The notes under the pieces: generated by a model
Database searches by the model: none
Told to the model about the DNA's origin: nothing
The model's input: only the letters and a program-made list of their open reading frames with translations
Position numbers and translations under genes: made by a program
In this document: positions 11,935 to 23,181 of the stretch, piece after piece
Position numbering within the stretch: position 1 is the stretch's first letter
How the letters are laid out: each line of letters opens with the position of its first letter
Assembly (NCBI RefSeq): GCF_964656455.1
Contig: NC_135720.1
Location: forward strand, 110,372,696-110,436,695
Source of the DNA: Halichoerus grypus
Taxonomy: Eukaryota; Chordata; Mammalia; Carnivora; Phocidae
Length of the DNA stretch: 64,000 nucleotides
Direction of reading: 5' to 3'

Positions 11935-12500
11935 AAACAAATTTATGATATTTACTGAATGTAACAAGTACATACAGTTTAGAGAATAGTAATAAAACAA
12001 GCACCTGTGTACCTACCACCTGGCTTAAAAACAGAACAAAACCAGTACTTTTGAAGCCCTCCCAAGATTTCCTCTTAGAAATGAAATCAGTTAATATTTG
12101 GACCCATTGGTGGGAGTCCCTGCAAGATTTCAGCCCCCTCTTCCCAGACACATTATCCTGAACTTTATATAATCATTCCCTGGATTTCCTTTTTAGTTTT
12201 ACATTTATGTATGTATCCCCTAAACAAAGCATATTTCTAGTTCTGCCTTTTTAAAAACTTTGTATAAATGAACTCATAATCTGTGTTTTTCTGTGCCTTG
12301 CTTTTTTCCCTCAACATTGTGTGTATTTCTTGTTTTTTGGGTTTTTGGTTTTTTGGAAGTCAAGATTTTTTTTTATTGGGAAAACAACATTATGGTTTTC
12401 GATTCATCTGTTTGTACATAACTGTAGTTCATTAAGGTCAGTTAATGTGTAGTTTCCCATTGTAGTAATATTTTGAAATGTATTTATCCATTCTGTATTT
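11935..12500 (-). mobile_element. Ancient L1-like 3' fragment
   Basis: The segment reads like the antisense 3' end of old L1 elements. Parts are 'AAGCACCTGTGTACCTACCACCTGGCTTAAAAACAGAAC', 'GTATAAATGAACTCATAATCTGTGTTTTTCTGTGCCTTGC' and, after a T-rich patch, 'ATTTATCCATTCTGTATTTTATGG'. Divergence is high and no open frame is preserved. It ends about 260 bases before the exon acceptor. Confidence 0.5.
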
Positions 12501-12761
12501 TATGGGGTATCATGGTTCTTAATAGTAAAATACTTCAGGGTTAATTACTACATGTGGTTTGGTTTGTTCCAATCTTAGATTCAACTTTTTTTCTTGAAGC
12601 AATTTGGCATGGAAAATGTGTTCATGTCTTGAGATAATCAAGAGGTTCTAATTTCCCCTTTATCATTGATGTGAGATAGTAATTCATTTTGTTCATAGCA
12701 CACTATCAGGATATGTTTGGCTTCCCTTATCTTGATGCTGAATCTTGTGTTGGGCTCACAG

Positions 12762-12951
12762 TTCCCGTGGAGAATGTTGCAACAATTGCTGATTGTGCCA
12801 GTGTGATTGAAGGAGTCAGTCGGAGCCGAAATGCCTTGCTGAATGGCGACACCAAGAATTATGACTGGGATTCTGGCTATACGTGTCATCAGCTGGGAAG
12901 TGGTGCGATTGTGGTTCAGCTGGCACAGCCGTACATGATCGGGTCAATACG
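12762..12951 (+). CDS. BTBD9: BTBD9 internal coding exon (start of the second discoidin-like region)
   Basis: This 190-bp exon encodes 62 full codons plus split codons at both ends. The product contains ENVATIADCASVIEGVSRS and then NGDTKNYDWDSGYTCHQLG and QLAQPYMIGSI, which I recognise as BTBD9. BTBD9 is a BTB/POZ-BACK protein with two F5/8 type C-like regions, thought to act as an adaptor for Cul3 ubiquitin ligase. This segment is the first part of the second such region. The acceptor is the AG at 12760-12761 after GGGCTCAC. The two bases TT complete a valine codon begun in the previous exon. The donor is G|GTAAGA, with the intron starting at 12952. The exon ends on two bases (CG) of an arginine codon completed by the first G of the exon at 48860. 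The frame is open upstream to an ATG at 12689, but that part does not match BTBD9 and is intron. The previous BTBD9 exon lies outside the window. Confidence 0.95.
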
Positions 12952-13435
12952 GTAAGAAGATTCCTTTCCATTCGTTACTTTTGAAATGGAAGACACGCGT
13001 GCAAATTCTGTTTTGGAACTTCAGTGAAGATACATTTCTGTTCTTTGCTCTAAATATTGAAGGGGGAGGAACAAAGAGATACAGGGTGCCTGTGTGGATC
13101 TTTTGGTGGGAGGATACACCAAAATTAGACTTGCAGCGAGACTAGATTAGATGCCTCTCCCTGGTTATGGCTCACCTCCTTCTTCAGTCTCAGTTTGTGT
13201 TGGCTAGGGACTTAGAGGATAATGCCAGGAGAGGTTATATAGAATCAAAACTAATTTTCAACTCCAATAAATTTACATCGGAACCAAATATGTGAATATG
13301 AGACCTGGTACTAACAAAAGAAATCTTCTTAGTGAAAATCTGGGTTTTGGGTGGTGGTTTTCATTTCATTTTGTCTTGTTTTCAGAAAGGAATTTTAACC
13401 CAACATTGCTTGATTTATGGGGTCATGTAATTTTA

Positions 13436-13640
13436 TTTATTTTTTTTTTTTAAAGATTTTATTTATTTATTTGACAGAGAGAGAGATAGTGAGAGCAGGA
13501 ACACAAGCAGGGGGAGTGGGAGAGGGAGAAGCAGGCTTCTTGCCGAGCAGGGAGCCTGATGTGGGACTCGATCCCAGGACCCTGGGATCATGACCTGAGC
13601 CGAAGGCAGACGCTTAACGACTGAGCCACTCAGGCGACCC
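13436..13640 (-). mobile_element. CAN SINE with 18-bp target-site duplication
   Basis: Read on the minus strand it has the SINE head at the right end, a core with GGCTCAGGTCATGATCCCAGG, a CT-rich middle and the AAATAAATAAAATCTT tail on the left. The flanks TGGGGTCATGTAATTTTA at 13418-13435 and 13641-13658 are identical. This is a clean 18-bp duplication indicating a fairly young insertion. It lies about 490 bases downstream of the exon. Confidence 0.95.
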
Positions 13641-13658
13641 TGGGGTCATGTAATTTTA

Positions 13659-13975
13659 AAATGTGAGACTGGTGACATCCCTCAGAGGATATACTTGTAG
13701 TTCAAGAGAGCCATGTGGGTATTGAATAGGCTGCCCTTTTTTTGCTTTTTTTCTGAAGGTTCCAAGGAGGTCTCTGAAAGACTAATGTATATATATTTAT
13801 GTTATATATTTATGTTTAACAGTAGATAAGGTATTTTACATGATATCTGAGACTGCCAGGGGTGGGGATATCGGTGGGACGTGACTGCCTTCCCCCCACC
13901 ATCATGTTCCACCACATTTGCTCTGTTGTTCCCTGTTCTCATGTTAAAGTCATTGTGTATAGAGAGAAAAAGCAC
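13659..13975. other. Intron, no recognised feature
   Basis: No repeat or exon was recognised. It contains short T-rich and AT-rich runs. Confidence 0.5.
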
Positions 13976-14444
13976 AAAAAATGAGGTAGTAGGATTTTAA
14001 TAGGCAAAGGTTTATTGATGTTTAGGCTAATAATCACAGAGATTATTGCAGCCTGCCAATCCCCAGGGGCCACCCTGATGAGTGATGCTGGATTTCTGGG
14101 AGAATTCAGACTGAGGATTTCTTTATTTAAATTGTCAACCCCTTTTCATAAAGGGCCACATACGGGTTGAGTAACATAGGCAACCCATCACACAGATAGA
14201 GAAGCCTTGGCTTCATGCTGTGGACCAGACAAACCAGCTTGGTGCTTCAGGAGGGGGAAAGAGAAGCCACAGTCAGTCTGGGCAAGCTACCAGTGCAGAT
14301 AAACCTCCGTCAGATAGCAAACAAGACTCCATCCTTCCTTTTTTCTCAGCTGCATGCGTTAACTAGAGCAGTCCTAGGCCATCTATTTAAGCCATTCTAG
14401 GATTTTTGCCATAGATGGTGTGAAATTTATCTAAATATTTCCCA
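13976..14444. other. Unidentified intronic segment next to LINE fossil
   Basis: No clear family could be named. It adjoins the CR1-like remnant and may be further 3' sequence of the same fossil or an old LTR. I found no paired LTR ends, primer-binding site or coding motif that would support either. Confidence 0.3.
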
Positions 14445-14834
14445 TTACAGTCTATCCCTCTTCACTTTACAAATCTGGGGAACCGTTGTCCTTCTCCAGT
14501 CACTGTCACTCCTTATAGTCTTCACAGTTTCTTGAAGATTACCAATCGTGTCTCTGAGATTACATCTGCAATTTCTTTCAGCAGGCGTGGGGTGTAACTC
14601 ACTGGAGCCAGGAGACTTAGAATCATTTAAATTGACTAGATACTCTCTTTCTTTCACTTCACCTATTTGGGGCTTCAATTTTCTCTTTATTATGTTTGTT
14701 CTGCCATTTCTAATTTGAAGACCAGTCTTTTCGTCAATGAAGACGGAAGCAAACTGACAGCTTAGTAGCTCTTCCCACTCTCTTTTAATGTTCCCTATAT
14801 TCTGTCTGCTTACCTGGTACTCTACCCCCAACAC
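14445..14834 (-). mobile_element. CR1/L3-like LINE fossil (endonuclease-to-RT linker)
   Basis: A 129-residue frame is open on the minus strand. Its order of motifs is LSCQFASVFIDEKTG, then EVKEREYLVNLNDSKSPGSS, then ELHP, then SDSDWRRTTVPQICKVKRD. CR1-family LINEs have the same layout: a 'FFASVFT' segment, 'V.EYL..LN..KS.GPDG.HPRVL', then 'SW..GEVP.DWK.ANV.PI.KKG'. The invariant GPDG block is degraded to GSSE. Assignment to the mammalian L3/CR1 group is by motif order only. The frame may simply have escaped stops by chance. Confidence 0.45.
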
Positions 14835-14879
14835 CAGCAGTGCTACATGTGCATCTCACACCAACATGTCAGAAATGGA

Positions 14880-15640
14880 ATCCCATTATCCCCCCTTCCT
14901 CTGCTCAAGTCACCTTAAGATTTCCCCCATTTCATTCAGTGGCACCACCCATCTATCCATAGACTGAGCCACAAACATGACAATCTTCCCAAATTTACCC
15001 CTCTCCCTCACTTCCCCTCCTCAGCCAGTTCTGTCAGTACTGGCTCTTACATATCTCAGAAAGCCTTCTGCTCTTCCCCATCCCCACTGCCATTACCACA
15101 GTTGTACCTTTGTAGTTTCTCTCCTCCACCTGGTCGGCCAGACTTCCATCTGGCCCGTCCTTCCCCACCTGCAACCATTTCCCCACCCCAGATCTGATGT
15201 GGTCACACCCCTTCAGGAGAAAGTTCGGACAAAGGCATTTAAGAACAATCTGACTTTCTTCTGTCTACACAGCCTTGTCACCTGCTTCTCTCTCCACCCC
15301 TACACGTGCCTGGCTTAGCCTGTCCAGCTACTTGCAGTTTTGCACACGCCACCCCTCTCTCACCTCTATGCCTTCAACTCTTGGAACCTACTGTTCTCAT
15401 TGCTGGTGTCTCTCATGACCTTCCCATCACCTCTTTCTTACCTGATTCTTACTCCCCCTCCAGGACTCCGCTCCTCGGGGAGTGCTTCCCTCACCTCCCA
15501 TTATCTCCTGGGTGGATTCAGACCTCTGTTTTCGATCCCCACACATTCTGTACGTAGTTCCTACTGGAGCATTTGTCGTACTTGTATTATAGTCGTTTAT
15601 ATGCTGTCTTCTCCCAGGCTCCCCTGCCATATAAAGCCTG
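14880..15640 (+). mobile_element. L2-like LINE remnant (ORF 3' part)
   Basis: It is pyrimidine-rich sequence with 'TCTGTCAGTACTGGCTCTTACATATCTCAGAAAGCC' and 'TTCCCCATCCCCACTGCCATTACCACAG'. Further along are 'GATCTGATGTGGTCACACCCC' and 'CATGACCTTCCCATCACC'. These echo the L2 consensus order (small-city-list of 'ccatccccactgccaccacc ... cagatcatgtcactcccctgc'). Reading frames are open by composition but not conserved. Confidence 0.45.
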
Positions 15641-16575
15641 TGGCAACTCAGAGTAAGCGTCCCTTGACAGATCAAATGTGTAGATGAGGTAGTCTGTCAA
15701 GATAGCAAGTACAGTAGGAGATCTAGAATTTTAGTTTCAGCAGGAACACATGAGGTCACCGCCAAGGTGACAACTCAGAGTGGGACAAACAGGCTCTTTG
15801 TGTGGCCAGGCCACCTTGACCTCTAGCTCTACCCAAACAATCATAGATATTCGATCTGACCCCAGGAAAAGGTGTCACTGGGGCTTAAAGCAAGAGAGAA
15901 CAGTGAACACTTGGCTGTCTTTAAATATGGAATGAAAATGGCTCCCCCAAACTATTTTTTCTTTCCGGGACTCCGAGTAGCGGTAATGAGCATGAGCACA
16001 ACCAAAGGCAGAATTGTATATCTGAGCCGCCAAACTTCCTTAAGCCCGGCTATTGTTTTTGCAGTGAGAAAATCCATGCAATTGAAGCCCTGTAAAACTG
16101 GCTGAGCACTCAAAGAGACACGTCTCTGTGAAACTAACATTATGTTGTCAGGATCTGCATTTGCCTCTTCTGTGACATTATTAAGAAGAAAGGGAGAGGG
16201 ATTTCTTAACCACCAATGCCTGTGGACGATGCTGGATACCCTGGCAGGCCGTGGTTAGCAGCCGCTGATGTGCCCAGACAGACATTTATTGATAGGAAAC
16301 TGGATCAGTGGCACCTCTTCATGAGGATGGGCAATTGACCAATGACAGGATGATTAGTCAGTGACATTTGACCCACAGCTTCTATTGCTTGTGATGACTG
16401 ACTTGCTTTCCTGGTCACTGTATCTGAAAAAGCTCAATGGTTCTGAATTGACACCCAGAGGGAGAGTGCTACAGAGCTGAATGACTAACACTTTCCCCAT
16501 CTAAGAAGCAGGAGATCTGGCAATCCTGGAAAGTCTTCCTCTGTGGAAGCCAAATCACATGGTACACTGGCTTTA
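15641..16575. other. Intron, no recognised feature
   Basis: No exon or repeat was recognised with confidence. Confidence 0.5.
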
Positions 16576-16777
16576 TTTATTTATTTTTTTAAGATTTTAT
16601 TTATTTATTTGAGAGAGAGAGAATGAAAGACAGAGAGCATGAGAGGGAGGAGGGTCAGAGGGAGAAGCAGACTCCCTGATGAGCAGGGAGCCCGATGTGG
16701 GACTCGATCCCGGGACTCCAGGATCATGACCTGAGCCGAAGGCAGTCGCTTAACCAACTGAGCCACCCATGCGCCCC
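16576..16777 (-). mobile_element. CAN SINE with 15-bp target-site duplication
   Basis: This is a complete minus-strand SINE. Its tail is at the left (TTTTTTTAAGATTTTATTTATTTATTTGAGAGAG) and its head at the right (GAGCCACCCATGCGCCCC). GGTACACTGGCTTTA flanks it at 16561-16575 and 16778-16792 without mismatch. It inserted in the same orientation as the copy 3 kb to its left. Confidence 0.95.
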
Positions 16778-16792
16778 GGTACACTGGCTTTA

Positions 16793-17154
16793 AAAAATTC
16801 GGGTTTCTTCGTAGATGGTGACTATGAAGACGAAGGACTTAGACAGGAATTGTCTTGATCACTGCAGTCTTTTTTCCTAAGGGAGGATATAATTGTTTTG
16901 TGGGTAAAGATGTCTTTTATTTGTCTGTTTTCATCCACAGAAATCATTTCTTCCTTTCCTGAGCCTTTACCTGTAGCCAGGTAGGCAAGCAGAGCCTTCT
17001 TCCTTGACAGACAATGCTTGCACCTAACCACAGTCCGCGGGTGCCTAATCCTGCAAGTGTGTCTGGTACCAGTCTCCTTGTGGTGTTCTGGAGAGGCTGA
17101 CCTTGAAACATGACCCCTGACCATCCCTCCTCCTCCCCCCCATTTTCTTTCACT
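16793..17154. other. Intron, no recognised feature
   Basis: No exon or repeat was recognised. The short open frames on the minus strand have no family motif. Confidence 0.5.
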
Positions 17155-17460
17155 CAGTTAATAAACATTTCTTGAGCCTTCTACTGTGTGCCAGGCACTG
17201 TTCTAAGCACCAGGGATAGAGCATTGAATAAAGAATAAAGAAAACAAACATCGGAACTGTCATAGAGTTGACGTTCTCGTCAGGGGGAGATAAACAGTAA
17301 ACAACACTGTTTGTAACATGTCAGATTCTTTGAAGGGCTGCAGAACAAACTGGAAGTGGGGGGTTGGGTGTAGAGACAGTGCTATTTTAGACGCAGTGGT
17401 CAGGGAAGGCCTGTGCAGAGCCTGAAGGAGGGGAAGAGCAAGCCATCTGGGGACCTAGGG
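17155..17460 (+). mobile_element. L2 LINE 3' end
   Basis: AATAAACATTTCTTGAGCCTTCTACTGTGTGCCAGGCACTGTTCTAAGCACCAGGGATAGAGCA is a close match to the standard L2 3' sequence. It is followed by the 'GTTGACGTTCTCGTCAGGGGGAGATAAACAGTAAACA' segment. The match is good enough to give orientation with confidence. Confidence 0.8.
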
Positions 17461-20239
17461 GATGAGCATCACAGGCAGAGTACCAAGACCCCAAGGGGGA
17501 GCATGTCTGGCAGCTGACAGGAGCAGCGAGGAGGCCAGTGTGGCTGGAGCTGGGTGAAGGGGGCGGAGAGCAAGAGGCAAGGTGAGGGAGGTGACTTAGA
17601 GAGTCGACAGCCCTGAGATTTGTTGCTATTTCTATATTCAGTCACCAACTTCCAGAACCATCCCACCCACCACCACACATCCATCCCAGCGTTTCATTAG
17701 CACCATGAGAAGAGAGTTTTCTTGGCTGAGGAGAAGAGGGGCCGGGCGGGGGAGGCCGCCATGCCTTCAGAAGCACCTTCGTTGCTCCTGACCTGCCTTT
17801 ATCCCAGCTCCTGGAAGAGAAACTGCGGAGGCATCCAGTCCTTGCAGCCTGGCAGGAAACTTGCTCCCCAGCTCTTTCTTTTCTTTCTCTCTCCCAAGAG
17901 CCAGAGCAGGCCGTGTAACGGGGAAATAAAGAAGCTTGGCTTTGTTGTTGCTAGGTTTACAGGCACAGCCAAAGTTATTCATTGTATATGAGAGAAAAAG
18001 AGAGAAATTGTCTGGAATATACCTTACAAGTGGGGAACTGAGTAATAATTATATCATTTTTGTGCCGCTTTAAAACATTAAAATTTAAATAACAGGAAAT
18101 CTTCAGAGGCCTGACCACATAAAAAGACCAGGGTAAAGTCATAATAACTAACCAAATCTACCTAATGTCTTAGTTTATAGTCCCTCTGTCGCCTTAGTTT
18201 AAGACTTATTATCCTTCTACTTGCTAATCATGGTATCTTTATCAGTGTTTTCAGGCTGATATGAGAATCACACATGCTGTGTATTACGTACACCTCTCAC
18301 CCAGTCCTTTTCAGCTAATCAGTGACAGCACTTTGTGGAAACCCTAATTATAAGATAGTCAGTTGAATTAACAATTTTTACATTAGCCTGAAAATGATTG
18401 CTTTGTAATTGATATGCGCAATACTGTAAGTAAAACTCCCCTAATGCTTTAACTAACAAACTTAATTGCAAGTAAGTAGGCTGTCCAGAGATGAAACCGT
18501 GCACGTAGATGCAACTAAATAGACCCATAGTCTCTCTGGGTGCTATGAGGATTAAAGAGTTAATGACACAAAAATAGTTAGAGTTCCTCAGTTGAAAGGT
18601 GTTATATGAACATAGTATGTTAGGACAAAATGGGTCCAGCCCAAAGTATGTTCTTGGTGGGTATTCATAATCTCTTTAGTCTGTGGAGATGAGCCTTTTT
18701 TTATTTTTCAGTAGGAAGAAACCAGTTCCACTACTTATAAAAGTTAATCTGGCTCAGAATGTCCGAAGCATGAAATCAGTTTATGTCTTGCGGTTATTAA
18801 ACACAGAGAAAATGAAGCAATAGCAAGTTTATCTTTAAAAAAAAAAATTAGGTATGCCACTATGGTCCGTATTCATCCCAGCATATTTTTCTTTCTCTGG
18901 GAGCTGTCAAGCCCATGCCCAGTTCAGCTGCCCTTTCACTGTTGTGTGGCTATGACCAGCTCTAGATTATCTCTTCAGTTTGTAAATTGCGGAGACCCCT
19001 TTTTGATTGCTATTTTTCCTTCTTCCCACTGCTTACCACCCTGCCAGGCCATTGTTCATCCGCTTCCCTCCCAAAGGTAGGCACAGAAAAGAAAAAGGAG
19101 AGGAATCACAAACCATTCAATTGTGTTTCCTATTTAATAGCTCCAAATGAAGACTTGGTTGATCAGGGTGTGGAGAGGAACTGAAGCTAATGACGCAAAG
19201 GATGTTTTGTAATTGTTTGAGTATTTTCTACATCTGTGCTGCCCTCAGTCTCTCACAGGACCACAGATAATCTCCGGTTGAAGATAGTGATTTTGTAGTA
19301 CTGAGATGGACGTGGGTCCTCGCGGTGCTTTCCAGGTGCCTAGTACAGTACTCTGTGCTGTGAATACTCAGTAAACACTCATTGACTGAACTGACAACAT
19401 AGTATGTTAGTGCAACTAAAGGGAGTTCTATCTATCAACTAAATTGGACATCATATTTGCTCAGTGTGTCTGATCTAAGTGTATGTGAGGACACTGCTAA
19501 CGATTTGGCATCTCCAGCAAATGACTGAGATTAAGCTGTGGAGTTAGCACTCACGTTAGCACAGGGAAGGGCTGCCTGACTCCTGCACTTCACGCCGCTT
19601 CCATTTCATTCTGAGTGCTGCACAGGCAAGCAGTCCATCCATTTACATCAGGAGAGCCTTCTTTGCAACCTAGAGAGCAAGAAATTTCCTTTTTATAGTT
19701 TAAAGAATACAACAAACATCTAAATATATGACTCCTCTGGCTTGGATTAAGATTGCCTATAATTCTAGTCAAAATTGGAAAGATATTTTACAAAATTTGC
19801 TTCATATCAGTCATGCTGAGCATCATCCTTCACAGCCCCGAACCAAAGAATTCTTCCTTGTCTCACTGATCCATGATTTATTTACCAAGTGTTGTTTCTC
19901 TCTCAGCCTATCTGTCTTGCACTAAAGTCTTCTCTTATCACCCTCAGAGTTCAGAACTCTGGTTCCCAGAAAAATTGTTGAATAAAAAATTGTATCTGTG
20001 GTTCCCAGTAGACACTGGAGTCTGGGCTGGGTGAATACTTAGGGGATCAGAAATCCTGGAGCCTGGAAACAGATAGCAGAGTTTGGGGGCATGGTGAATA
20101 TGTCTCAGCCAGTTTCATCCTAGATGTATTTCAAGACCAGAAAGTATTGCTATGGCAACTAAGTTGCATGTTAAAAATACAGGAGGGGCACTAGAATTCA
20201 GATGTTCTTTGGAGAAGCAGGAAAGGTTAAATGCCAAAA
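17461..20239. other. Intron, mostly repeat-free
   Basis: No exon was recognised. A short MIR/L2-like patch lies at 19335-19395 ('CCTAGTACAGTACTCTGTGCTGTGAATACTCAGTAAACACTCATTGACTGAA'). A block at 18225-18530 is rich in TAAT/ATTA cores and looks like possible conserved non-coding DNA. Otherwise nothing was seen. Confidence 0.5.
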
Positions 20240-20288
20240 GTGTGTGTGTGCGTGCGTGTGCGTGCACACGTGTGTGTGTGTGTATGTT
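20240..20288. repeat. (TG)n microsatellite with embedded hairpin
   Basis: It is an alternating purine-pyrimidine tract of TG and CG dinucleotides. In its middle CGTGTGC (20255-20261) and GCACACG (20264-20270) are perfect reverse complements around a 2-base loop. Such alternation, with CG steps, favours left-handed Z-DNA. Confidence 0.85.
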
Positions 20289-20677
20289 TGATTCACCTCA
20301 CATGTCAGCCATTTCTCTCTCTTGAGTGATTAGAGAACTTGATAACTAGTCATCATAAAATATAGCTGGATACATGAAAAGAAAATTTTTTCTAGTTTTC
20401 AAAGAATAACCCATCAAGAAGACATTTTTACACAGGATATCAGCCCTATTTGAATCAGCATTTCACACACAAACATATGTTTAGTAATTATCCAGAATTT
20501 TTACTTAAGACACTTGTAAGAAAAATCTTTAGAAACAACCACAAAACAAGTAATAAAATCGCAATAGATACCTATCTATCAGTAATTACTTTGAAAGTAA
20601 ATGGACTAAATGCTCCAATCAAAAGACATAAGTTGGCAAAATGGATTAAAAAAAACAAGACCCATTTATATGTTGCC

Positions 20678-20718
20678 TACAAGAGACTTTATTTATTTAT
20701 TTATTCATACAAGAGACT
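20678..20718. repeat. 19-bp AT micro-insertion flanked by 11-bp direct repeat, inside L1
   Basis: TACAAGAGACT occurs at 20678-20688 and again at 20708-20718. Between them is TTATTTATTTATTTATTCA, which looks like the complement of a CAN SINE tail. Related L1 copies carry a single uninterrupted TACAAGAGACTCATTTTAGA at this place. So one copy of the 11-mer plus the AT tract is extra. Confidence 0.75.
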
Positions 20719-21252
20719 CATTTTAGACCTAAAGACACCTACAGATTGAAAGTAAGGCAATGGAGAAACATCTGTCATGCAAATGGATGTCAAAAGAAAG
20801 CCAGAGTAGCAATTATATGAGACAAAATAGATTTTACAACAAAGACTCTAAAAAAAGACAAAGAAGACACTATATAATAATAAAGGGAACAACCCAACAA
20901 GAAGATATAAGAATTGTAAATATTTATGTACCCAACATAGGAGTACTCAGATACATAAAACAGTTAATAACAAACAGGAAGGAACTAATCAATAATAATA
21001 TAATAATAGTAGGGGACTTTAACACCCCACTTACCTCGATGGACAGATCATCTAAACAAAATCAACAAGGAAACAATGGCTCTGAATGACACAGTGGAGC
21101 AGATGGATTTAACAGATATATTCGGAACATTCCTAAAACAGCAGAATACACATTCTTTTCAGATGCACGTAGGACATTCTCCAGAATAGATCACATACTA
21201 GGTCACAAATCAAGTCTCAACAAATTCAAAATGATCAAAATCATACCATGAT

Positions 21253-21455
21253 GGGGCGCCTGGGTGGCTTAGTCATTAAGCGTCTGCCCTCGGCTCAGGT
21301 CATGATCCCAGAGTCCTGGGATCGAGCCCTGCATCGGGCTCCCTGCTCAGCGGGAAGCCTGCTTCTCCCTCTCTCACTCCCCCTGCTTGTGTTCCTTCTC
21401 TTGCTGTCTGTCTCTCTCTGTCAAATAAATAAATAAAATCTTAAAAAAAAAAAAA
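21253..21455 (+). mobile_element. CAN SINE nested in L1 ORF2
   Basis: The SINE is complete, from GGGGCGCCTGGGTGGCTTAG to AAATAAATAAAATCTTAAAAAAAAAAAAA. The L1 sequence AAAATCATACCATGAT before it recurs as AAAATCATACTATGCA after it, a target-site duplication with small differences. The SINE is therefore younger than the host L1. Confidence 0.95.
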
Positions 21456-22683
21456 TCATACTATGCATCTTTTCTAACCAAAACACTTTGAAATTAGAAA
21501 TCAACCACAAGAAAATATCTGGAAAGACCACAAATACATGGAGGTTAAATAATATGCTCCTAAACAATGAATGGGTCAACCAGGAAATAAAAGAAGAAAT
21601 TTAAAAGAACATGGAAGCAAATGAAAATGAAAATACAACTGTCCAAACCCTTTGGGATGCAGCAAAAGCAGTCCTAAGAGGGAAGTTCATAGTGATACAG
21701 ATCTACCTCAAGGAGCAAGAAAAATCTCAAATAAACACCTAACCTTACACCTAAAGGAGCTAGGAAAAGAACAACAAGCAAAGCTTAAAACCAGCAGAAG
21801 AAAGGAAATAATAAAGATTAGAGCAGAAATAAATGATATAGAAACTAAAAAAACAATAGAACAGATCAATGAAACCTGGAGCTGGTTCTTTGAAAATATG
21901 GATAAAATTGATAAACATCTAGGCAGAGGTATCAAGAAAAAAACAGAGGACTCAAATAAATAAAACCACAAATGAGAGAGGAAAAATAACAACACCACAG
22001 AAAGACAAACAATTAGAAGAGAATGTTATGAGAAGTTATATGCCAACAAATTGGACAACCTAGAAGAAGTGGATAAATTCCTAGAAATGTATACACTGCC
22101 AAAACTGAAACAGGAAGAAATAGGAAATTTGAACAGACTGATAACCAGCAAGGAAACTGAATCAGTGATCAAAAAACTTCCAACAAACAGAAATCCAGGA
22201 CTAGATGGCTTGACAGGTGAATTCTACCAAACATTTAAGGAAGAGTGAATACCCATTCTTCACAAACTATTCCAAAAAAGAAAATAAAGGAAAACTTCCA
22301 AATTCATTCTATGAGACCAGCATTATCCTAATAGCAAAACTGGATAAAGACACAACAAAAAAAACAGAACTACAGGCCAGTATCTCTGATAAACATATAT
22401 GCAAAAATCCTCAGTAAAATACTAGCAAACTGAACCCAACAATACGTTAAAAAAATCATTCACCACAATCAAGTGGGATTTATTCCTGGGTTGCAAGGGT
22501 GGTTCAGTATTCACAAATCAATCAACATGATGCATCACATCAATAAGAGAAATGATAAAAACCATATGATCATTTCAATAGATGCATAAAAAGCATTTGA
22601 CAAAGTACAACATCCGTTCATGATAAAATCCCTCAACAAAGCAGGTTTAGAGGGAACATATCTCAACATAATAAAGGCCATCT

Positions 22684-23181
22684 ATGAAAAACCCACAGCT
22701 CACATCATCCTCAGTGGGGGGAAAACTGAGAGCTTTTCCTCAAAGGTCAGGAATAAGTCAAGGATGTCCACTCTCACCACTTTTATTCAACATAGTACTG
22801 GAAGTCCTAGCCATAGCGGTCAGACAACAAAAAGAAATAAAAGGCATCCAAATCAGTAAGGAAGAAGTAAAAGTATCATTATTTGCAGATGACATTATAC
22901 TATATATAGAAAACCCAAGAGACTCCACCAAAAAACTACTAGAACTGATACACCAATTCAGTAAAATCTCAGGATACAAAATTGATGTACAGAAATCTGT
23001 TGCCTTTCTATACACCAGTAATGAAGCCTCAGAAAGAGAAATTAAGGAATCAGTCCCATTTACAGTTGCACCCAAAATAGTAAGACACCTAGGAATAAAC
23101 CTAACCAAAGAGGTGAAAGACCTGTACTCTGAAAACCATAAAACTGTGATGAAAGAAATTCAAGATGACACAAAGAAATAG
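22684..23181 (+). pseudogene. L1 ORF2 reverse-transcriptase fragment (decayed)
   Basis: The longest open remnant of this L1's ORF2 is 165 codons. It covers the RT palm with [11 protein letters not shown] and the catalytic FADD motif within [15 protein letters not shown], followed by thumb-like sequence ending ...[10 protein letters not shown]. Upstream and downstream parts are in other frames with stops. In an intact L1, ORF2 would be one frame of about 1,270 codons. The enzyme copies L1 RNA at a nicked target. This copy is non-functional. Confidence 0.85.

Noticed and set aside
12689..12955. 88-codon frame starting at ATG 12689 as a BTBD9 start or alternative first exon
   Set aside because: Only the part after 12761 matches BTBD9. 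The upstream part is preceded by a plausible splice acceptor and does not resemble the protein.
13976..14444. Endogenous retroviral LTR next to the CR1-like fossil
   Set aside because: No TG...CA ends in pair, no target-site duplication and no primer-binding site could be found.
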